NCBI RefSeq assembly: GCF_032250955.1
Contig: NZ_JAVVES010000017.1
Coordinates: 1 to 46,124 of the forward strand
Direction of reading: 5' to 3'
From: Sulfuriflexus sp032250955
GTDB lineage: Bacteria > Pseudomonadota > Gammaproteobacteria > AKS1
Length of the DNA: 46,124 nucleotides
Below the pieces are notes generated by a model. It saw only the letters and a list, made by a program, of their open reading frames with translations, did no database searches and was not told where the DNA came from. Position numbers and translations under genes: made by a program. Shown piece by piece: positions 42,028 to 46,124 of this stretch. Position 1 is the stretch's first letter; each line of letters opens with the position of its first letter.

Positions 42028-43227
42028 ATGCCACAAACTGCCAGCTTATCTCCTGCCGCCCTTCAACGTCTCTCCAGCCTGTTGTCATGTTCGACGGCAC
42101 CGTTTCGTGAACAGCATGTTATCCGTGAAGTCGAGTTGCAATTGACGGCGGCGAAGATCCCCTGGTTTGTAGATGAACACGGTAATCGTGTGGTCGGTGT
42201 CGGTTCGGCACGGGCATATCATGCTTTGCTCAGGCAACGCCGTGACGAACCGCTGCGGTTCTTTATCGCGCACATGGATCACCCCGGTTTTCACGGCGTG
42301 CAGTGGCTATCAGAACGCCGTCTGGCCGTACGCTGGTATGGGGGGTCGCCAGTGCGCCACCTGGCTGGTAGCCGGGTCTGGCTGGCCACGGCAGAGGCCG
42401 ATCTGGGTCAGGGCCGTCTTGGCAAGGTCGTGCTCAACGCCGGTGGTTACGGCATCGCCACGGCCGAGGTGACGTTGGATAAAGACACTGCTGTCCAGCC
42501 ACGGCCGGCCGCTGAAAAACTCTATGGGGGCCTGGCGTTTCGGGCACCATTATGGAAGCAGGGCCAGCGCCTCTACTCGCGGGCAGCCGATGACCTGGTT
42601 GGCGTTTTTGCGATCCTCGAAACCGCGCGTAGCCTGCAGGCCCGGCGTCGTCGTGGTGAGGAGGTGCCGTTTATCGGGCTGTTGACCCGCGGTGAGGAAG
42701 TCGGTTTTGTCGGTGCGGTGAAGCACTTCGTGTCCGGTCACCTGGACAAGGCCAGGCGGCCACTTATGGTCGTGAGCCTCGAGGCCTCTCGTACCCTGCC
42801 GGGAGCGGTTATCGGCAAGGGGCCTGTGGTGCGGCTTGGCGACCGACGGACTGTGTTCGATGCCGGCGGCTTGCAGGTATTATCGCAACTGGCCGAGCGC
42901 CTGTTGCCGGGGGCGCATCAGCGCCGGATTATGGATGGTGGCGCCTGTGAGGCCACGGCCGCAACGGCCTGGGGCTTGCCGGCAATTGGCATTTCCATCC
43001 CCCTCGGTAACTACCACAATGAAGGCTATGAGGGCGGACCGGATTGTGCCAGGCCTCGCGGGCCGGCACCCGAGTTTGTGCACCTTGCTGATATCGCAGG
43101 AGAACTAAAATTGTGCAAGGGCCTGATGAGAAAGAAACTGCCCTGGGCCGATTCCTGGCAGACAACCCGGCAGCGGCTGGAGAAAAACGCCCGCAGCTAC
43201 AAAAGATTGATGAACACGGATGGATGA
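42028..43227 (+). CDS. M42-like zinc peptidase/deacetylase family protein
   Basis: 399 residues. The co-catalytic metallopeptidase pattern is FIAHMDHPGFHGV (first metal His), RAADDLVGVFAILE (bridging Asp), TRGEEVGFVGA (catalytic Glu pair), VVSLEASRTLPGA (Glu at the usual Asp or Glu ligand place) and IPLGNYHNEGYE with the final His. This matches M42/M20 aminopeptidases, but the middle region is unusual and the substrate is not predicted. It is cytoplasmic with no signal peptide. The gene has its own upstream region and precedes birA by 68 bases. Confidence 0.82.
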   Translation: MPQTASLSPAALQRLSSLLSCSTAPFREQHVIREVELQLTAAKIPWFVDEHGNRVVGVGSARAYHALLRQRRDEPLRFFIAHMDHPGFHGVQWLSERRLAVRWYGGSPVRHLAGSRVWLATAEADLGQGRLGKVVLNAGGYGIATAEVTLDKDTAVQPRPAAEKLYGGLAFRAPLWKQGQRLYSRAADDLVGVFAILETARSLQARRRRGEEVPFIGLLTRGEEVGFVGAVKHFVSGHLDKARRPLMVVSLEASRTLPGAVIGKGPVVRLGDRRTVFDAGGLQVLSQLAERLLPGAHQRRIMDGGACEATAATAWGLPAIGISIPLGNYHNEGYEGGPDCARPRGPAPEFVHLADIAGELKLCKGLMRKKLPWADSWQTTRQRLEKNARSYKRLMNTDG

Positions 43228-43260
43228 CCGCCAAGGTTTTGCAGGATTGACGTGATTCAC

Positions 43261-43288
43261 TTATCAATCCGCAATCTCTTGCTACACT
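43261..43288 (+). promoter_or_regulatory. Possible sigma-70 promoter of birA
   Basis: TTATCA, 16 bases, TACACT; four of six consensus bases in each hexamer. The -10 ends 7 bases before the birA ATG, so a transcript from it would have almost no leader. Confidence 0.35.
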
Positions 43289-43295
43289 TTGCCCC

Positions 43296-44264
43296 ATGTC
43301 ATTATTCATCTCCCTGCTGGAACAGCTTGCCGATGGTCGTTTTCACTCTGGTGAGGCGTTGGGGCAGCAACTCGGCGTCAGTCGCAGTGCCATCTGGAAA
43401 ACCCTGCAGCAATGCGAGGCACTGGGTCTGGAGATCCATGCCGTGCAGGGCAAGGGTTATCGCCTGGCGACAGCGCTGGAGCTGTTAAGGGCAGACAAGA
43501 TCCTTGCCGCGCTGCCGGCAGCGATGAATGGTATCCCGCTGCAGCTGGATGTGCGGCGGGAACTGGCCTCAACCAACGCCTGCCTGATGGAACAGGCCGA
43601 CTGGCACGCCAAGGTCTGCCTTGCCGAGTACCAGCAAGCCGGGCGGGGGCGACGCGGTCGGCAATGGGTGTCGCCATTTGGGGCGAACCTCTATTTGTCC
43701 CTCGGCTGGCGATTCCTGCTGGATGCGGCGGCGCTGTCCGGCTTGAGTCTGACGGCGGGCGTTGCCATCATGCGAGCCCTGGAAACCCTGAAAATACGTG
43801 GCGTTGGTCTGAAATGGCCCAATGACATCGTCCATGACGGGCGAAAACTCGGCGGCATCCTGATCGAGATGCGCAGCGAGGCCGGTGGCCCCAGCCAGGT
43901 AGTGATCGGTGTCGGTCTGAACGTCAATATGCCGGCTTCCGCTGTCGCGGCAGTTGACCAGCCCTGTTCAGACTTGCAGCAATGCACCCAGGAGAAAATC
44001 TCGAGAAATACGCTCGCGGCAGCGGTACTCGCTGAACTGGTCCAGGCCTGCCAGGTCTGTGAGCAGGGGGCGATTACGGCTTATCTTGAAGACTGGCAGC
44101 GTTATGATATTCATGCGGGCAAGAAAGTGAGCCTGCTATTACCGGACGAGCGTCGCATCAGTGGTCTTTCTCGGGGTATAGACTCGCAGGGTGCCTTGTT
44201 AGTGGAACGGGACGGCAAGGTGCAGCGCTTCAGCTGTGGAGAAGTCAGTTTACGTGGCCAATAG
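43296..44264 (+). CDS. birA: Bifunctional biotin ligase/repressor BirA
   Basis: 322 residues. An N-terminal winged helix (about 1-65) includes SGEALGQQLGVSRSAIWKTLQQCEALG and AVQGKGYRLA. The ligase domain has AEYQQAGRGRRGRQWVSPFG (the GRGRRG biotinoyl-AMP loop), then KWPNDIVHDGRKLGGILIEM and the SH3-like C-terminus. BirA attaches biotin to carboxylase and, with its DNA-binding domain, represses biotin genes. No ribosome binding site is evident before the ATG. The coaX reading frame begins at or right after its stop codon, as in many gammaproteobacteria. Confidence 0.95.
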   Translation: MSLFISLLEQLADGRFHSGEALGQQLGVSRSAIWKTLQQCEALGLEIHAVQGKGYRLATALELLRADKILAALPAAMNGIPLQLDVRRELASTNACLMEQADWHAKVCLAEYQQAGRGRRGRQWVSPFGANLYLSLGWRFLLDAAALSGLSLTAGVAIMRALETLKIRGVGLKWPNDIVHDGRKLGGILIEMRSEAGGPSQVVIGVGLNVNMPASAVAAVDQPCSDLQQCTQEKISRNTLAAAVLAELVQACQVCEQGAITAYLEDWQRYDIHAGKKVSLLLPDERRISGLSRGIDSQGALLVERDGKVQRFSCGEVSLRGQ

Positions 44265-44284
44265 TGACCGGGGAAAACAAGGGT

Positions 44285-45031
44285 ATGGTTCTGTTACTCG
44301 ACATCGGCAATAGTTTTATCAAGTGGTGCTGGCTTGATGACGGGCGGCTTTGTGACGCCGGTGAAGTGCTGCATGCCGACACCGAGCTGGCCAGCGTACT
44401 GGATGAGACATGGCAGGAGCTTTCACCGCCGGCAGCAGTGTGGGTGAGCAATGTCGCCGGCGATGAACTGGCCGTGGCTCTCGAGCAATGGCTACAGCGG
44501 GCCTGGGGGGTACTGCCGCAGTACGCCTCAAGTCGTGCGGCCCGGGGCGAGGTCCGGAACGCCTACAATGAGCCTGCACGCCTGGGCGTGGATCGCTGGC
44601 TGGCCCTGCTGGCGGCTTACGAAATAAGCAAGCAGGCGGTGTGTATTATCGACTGCGGCACGGCGATAACAGTCGATGTCATGGCCAGCTCCGGCCAGCA
44701 CCTTGGGGGCCTGATTGTGCCGGGTCTGGGCATGATGCGTGACAGCCTGTATGCCGGCACCCATGGCATGCAGGACGCCGTACCAGCATCGCCGGTGGGT
44801 GGCCTGTTGGCCTGTGATACTGCCGGCGCGGTAGAGGGCGGTACGCTCTACTCAGCCATCGCCTTTATTGAGCGTGTCTGCACGGATATGGAAAAGGCAC
44901 TGGATGAACCGATGACCTGTTTACTGACCGGCGGTGATGCCACTGATATCCTGCCGTTGCTGACAATCGAGATCCAACATGAACCCTTGTTGGTATTGCA
45001 GGGGCTGGCCCTGCTTGCGGAGGCCTCATGA
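44285..45031 (+). CDS. coaX: Type III pantothenate kinase CoaX
   Basis: 248 residues from the ATG at 44285; an in-frame GTG at 44264 overlaps the birA stop, but the family normally starts near MVLLLDIGNSFIKW. Motifs are DIGNSFIKW, GVDRWLALLAAY, CIIDCGTAITVDV and a C-terminal LLTGGDA. It catalyses the first step of CoA synthesis and, being type III, needs no ATP-feedback by CoA. The gene runs into a SPOR-domain gene with a 4-base overlap (ATGA). BirA-CoaX-SPOR is a common gammaproteobacterial order. Confidence 0.94.
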   Translation: MVLLLDIGNSFIKWCWLDDGRLCDAGEVLHADTELASVLDETWQELSPPAAVWVSNVAGDELAVALEQWLQRAWGVLPQYASSRAARGEVRNAYNEPARLGVDRWLALLAAYEISKQAVCIIDCGTAITVDVMASSGQHLGGLIVPGLGMMRDSLYAGTHGMQDAVPASPVGGLLACDTAGAVEGGTLYSAIAFIERVCTDMEKALDEPMTCLLTGGDATDILPLLTIEIQHEPLLVLQGLALLAEAS

Positions 45032-45705
45032 AATACCTGGTTGCTGGCCTGTTGTTGTTGAATGTCATGATGTTTGTCTGGCTGAAAAACCAGCCGCAAA
45101 CCGGTGATGTACTCCAGCCCGGGCCGGTCAGTGGCAAACAGCTGCAATTGCTCACTGAAGTGCCGGTAGTTGCAGCGGCCGAAACTGTCCCTGCCCCTGA
45201 GGTACCTATAGTTACAGGGCCCACGGTCACGTTTACCGGGATGGCCTGCTATACCCTGGGGGCCTTTGCCAGTGAGACCGGCGCCCGGGAGGCCGATGAA
45301 ACCCTCGGCAGCCTGGGGCTGGTCACGCGGCAGCGCGAAGGCCTGCGTCGCGAATTGACCGGCCACTGGGTATATATCCCGCCGTTGCCAAGTTGGGCCG
45401 AGGCGAAAAAGGTCACGGCAATACTCAAGGCGCGTGGCATCAAGGACTTCCAGATCGTGCCAACCGGCCCGAAAAAAAATGCGATTTCGCTGGGGTTTTT
45501 TCGTAGCCGTGACTCAGCCGAGCAACATTTTTCCCGTATCAGCGCCCTGGGTTTGAATCCGGCCAAAGAGGAAAGTTATCGTGAAAACAGCGGGTTGTGG
45601 CTGGATTTCAGCAGCCCGCACCGACCGCCCTTGCCCGGGTCTATTGTTGATGCCCTGCAGCAGCAGTATGGTGACATCGCCCTGCATGAACGGGATTGTT
45701 CTTAA
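45028..45705 (+). CDS. SPOR-domain protein
   Basis: 225 residues. A hydrophobic N-terminus (KYLVAGLLLLNVMMFVWL) anchors it to the membrane, followed by a Pro/Val-rich linker. The C-terminal SPOR-like region contains ACYTLGAFASETGAREADETL, GHWVYIPPLPSWAEAKKVTAI and KKNAISLGFFRSRDSAEQHF. SPOR domains bind denuded peptidoglycan at the septum or elsewhere. It has no known partner here. It is the last gene of the birA-coaX group and ends 65 bases before the tRNA-Thr gene. Confidence 0.88.
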   Translation: MKYLVAGLLLLNVMMFVWLKNQPQTGDVLQPGPVSGKQLQLLTEVPVVAAAETVPAPEVPIVTGPTVTFTGMACYTLGAFASETGAREADETLGSLGLVTRQREGLRRELTGHWVYIPPLPSWAEAKKVTAILKARGIKDFQIVPTGPKKNAISLGFFRSRDSAEQHFSRISALGLNPAKEESYRENSGLWLDFSSPHRPPLPGSIVDALQQQYGDIALHERDCS

Positions 45706-45770
45706 AAATACGGTGGTATCCGGGCGAGGTTTTCATTAGAATGCCGGCCTTGCCAAGCCAGTACGGTAAG

Positions 45771-45846
45771 GCCGGAGTAGCTCAGTTGGTAGAGCAGCGC
45801 ACTTGTAATGCGAAGGTCGAGGGTTCGACTCCTTTCTCCGGCACCA
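45771..45846 (+). tRNA. tRNA-Thr (anticodon TGT)
   Basis: GCCGGAGTAGCTCAGTTGG begins a full cloverleaf of 76 bases that ends GCACCA with the encoded CCA. The acceptor arms GCCGGAG and CTCCGGC pair fully, the anticodon loop reads CTTGTAA with TGT, and the T arm has GGTTCGACTCC. A -10-like TAGAAT lies at 45737-45742 upstream. Followed by tRNA-Tyr, as in the thr-tyr-(gly-thr)-tufB cluster of gammaproteobacteria. Confidence 0.97.
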
Positions 45847-45855
45847 ATTCCGGGC

Positions 45856-45878
45856 GTGCCGCTGCACCGCAGCGGCAC
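45856..45878. other. Strong hairpin between the two tRNA genes
   Basis: GTGCCGCTGC, loop ACC, GCAGCGGCAC: a perfect 10-bp stem 10 bases after the tRNA-Thr CCA. No U-run follows, so it is not a standard terminator; it may be a processing signal or partial terminator. Confidence 0.6.
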
Positions 45879-45926
45879 CGTTCCGACGCTGTGTCAGTCC
45901 TGATGCGGCTTTCAGCATAAACGCGA

Positions 45927-45955
45927 TTGACAGCGTCCCGATTCTCAAGCAGAAT
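45927..45955 (+). promoter_or_regulatory. Sigma-70 promoter of tRNA-Tyr
   Basis: TTGACA (perfect), 17 bases, CAGAAT (four of six). The inferred start is near 45962, 9 bases before the mature tRNA-Tyr 5' end, so tRNA-Tyr can be transcribed independently of tRNA-Thr. Confidence 0.6.
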
Positions 45956-45970
45956 AGGCGGCTTATTTTT

Positions 45971-46055
45971 GGAGGGGTTCCCGAGTGGCCAAAGGGATCA
46001 GATTGTAAATCTGACGGCTCCGCCTTCGGTGGTTCGAATCCACCCCCCTCCACCA
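45971..46055 (+). tRNA. tRNA-Tyr (anticodon GTA)
   Basis: 85 bases ending in the encoded CCA. The acceptor arms GGAGGGG and CCCCTCC pair, the anticodon loop contains TTGTAAA (GTA), and a long variable arm (class II) follows, with GGTTCGAATCC in the T arm. It has a sigma-70 promoter at 45927-45955. The 69 bases after it (46056-46124) run to the window end with no gene I can support. Confidence 0.97.
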
Positions 46056-46124
46056 TATATAAGGTTAGCGCAACGGAGTGCGATTACCAGTGAGACGTGG
46101 TGGGTTTGCAGGACGTAGAACAGC

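Noticed and set aside
46056..46124. A third tRNA (Gly) starting at the window end
   Set aside because: GTAGAACAGC resembles a tRNA-Gly D arm but the preceding bases do not fit an acceptor arm, and the rest is outside the window.

Overview
The window is chromosomal DNA of a Gram-negative gammaproteobacterium. The evidence is the gene content: SlyX, Rsd/AlgQ, YcgN, a Mak-type fructokinase, Pseudomonas-like long PstC and PstA, BirA-CoaX-SPOR followed by tRNA-Thr and tRNA-Tyr, and an outer-membrane porin. A periplasmic DsrE-like protein and two single-domain rhodaneses hint at sulfur metabolism, but no diagnostic sulfur-oxidation operon is present, so the genus is left open.

Layout. (1) 1-643: 5' part of an IS110-family transposase (minus strand) with its upstream non-coding flank and a palindromic dispersed repeat. 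(2) 644-5587, minus strand: a DUF465 protein and a three-gene unit of acetolactate-synthase-like enzyme, aldehyde dehydrogenase and FMN-binding glutamate-synthase-like protein. (3) 5829-8311: pseudo-receiver-like protein, ABC-F ATPase Uup, SlyX. (4) 8406-10647, minus strand: CheV, Rsd and a CheZ-like protein; cheV and the CheZ-like gene have sigma-28-type promoter sequences. (5) 10798-16114: typA/bipA, alpha carbonic anhydrase, a small CxxC protein with a DsrE-like protein, a secreted protein of unknown function, a rhodanese. (6) 16277-19820: membrane adenylate cyclase, HD-GYP phosphodiesterase, DnaJ-related protein. (7) 20120-22464: mak, ycgN, a Mug/TDG-like glycosylase, dgkA. (8) 22548-26101: an EAL-CBS-GGDEF protein and a chemoreceptor in one operon behind a three-unit Pho box. 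(9) 26126-27427: MerR-family pseudogene, thioredoxin-like gene, two small ORFs. (10) 27464-38037: the phosphate regulon: phoB, phoR, pstS, a porin, pstC, pstA, pstB, phoU, with Pho boxes before phoB, pstS and pstC. (11) 38068-45705: nadA, a rhodanese, SCP2-like and NERD proteins, an M42-like peptidase, birA, coaX and a SPOR protein. (12) 45771-46055: tRNA-Thr and tRNA-Tyr.

How the genes fit together. The main theme is phosphate starvation. PhoR/PhoB should drive uptake (PstSCAB, with PhoU as brake), probably an outer-membrane porin, and apparently also a c-di-GMP enzyme plus a chemoreceptor, so phosphate limitation would be linked to motility or biofilm decisions. Second-messenger and chemotaxis genes (CheV, CheZ-like, adenylate cyclase, HD-GYP, EAL-CBS-GGDEF, MCP) are spread across the window.

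The most notable observations are the Pho box before the c-di-GMP/MCP operon, a tract of 17 heptanucleotide repeats just upstream of the porin promoter region (resembling known phase-variation tracts), a protein with the CheZ-type DxxxQ motif behind a sigma-28-like promoter, the likely bridge-RNA region of the IS110 element, and a decayed metal-type MerR regulator. No CRISPR array, prophage or clear defence island was seen.
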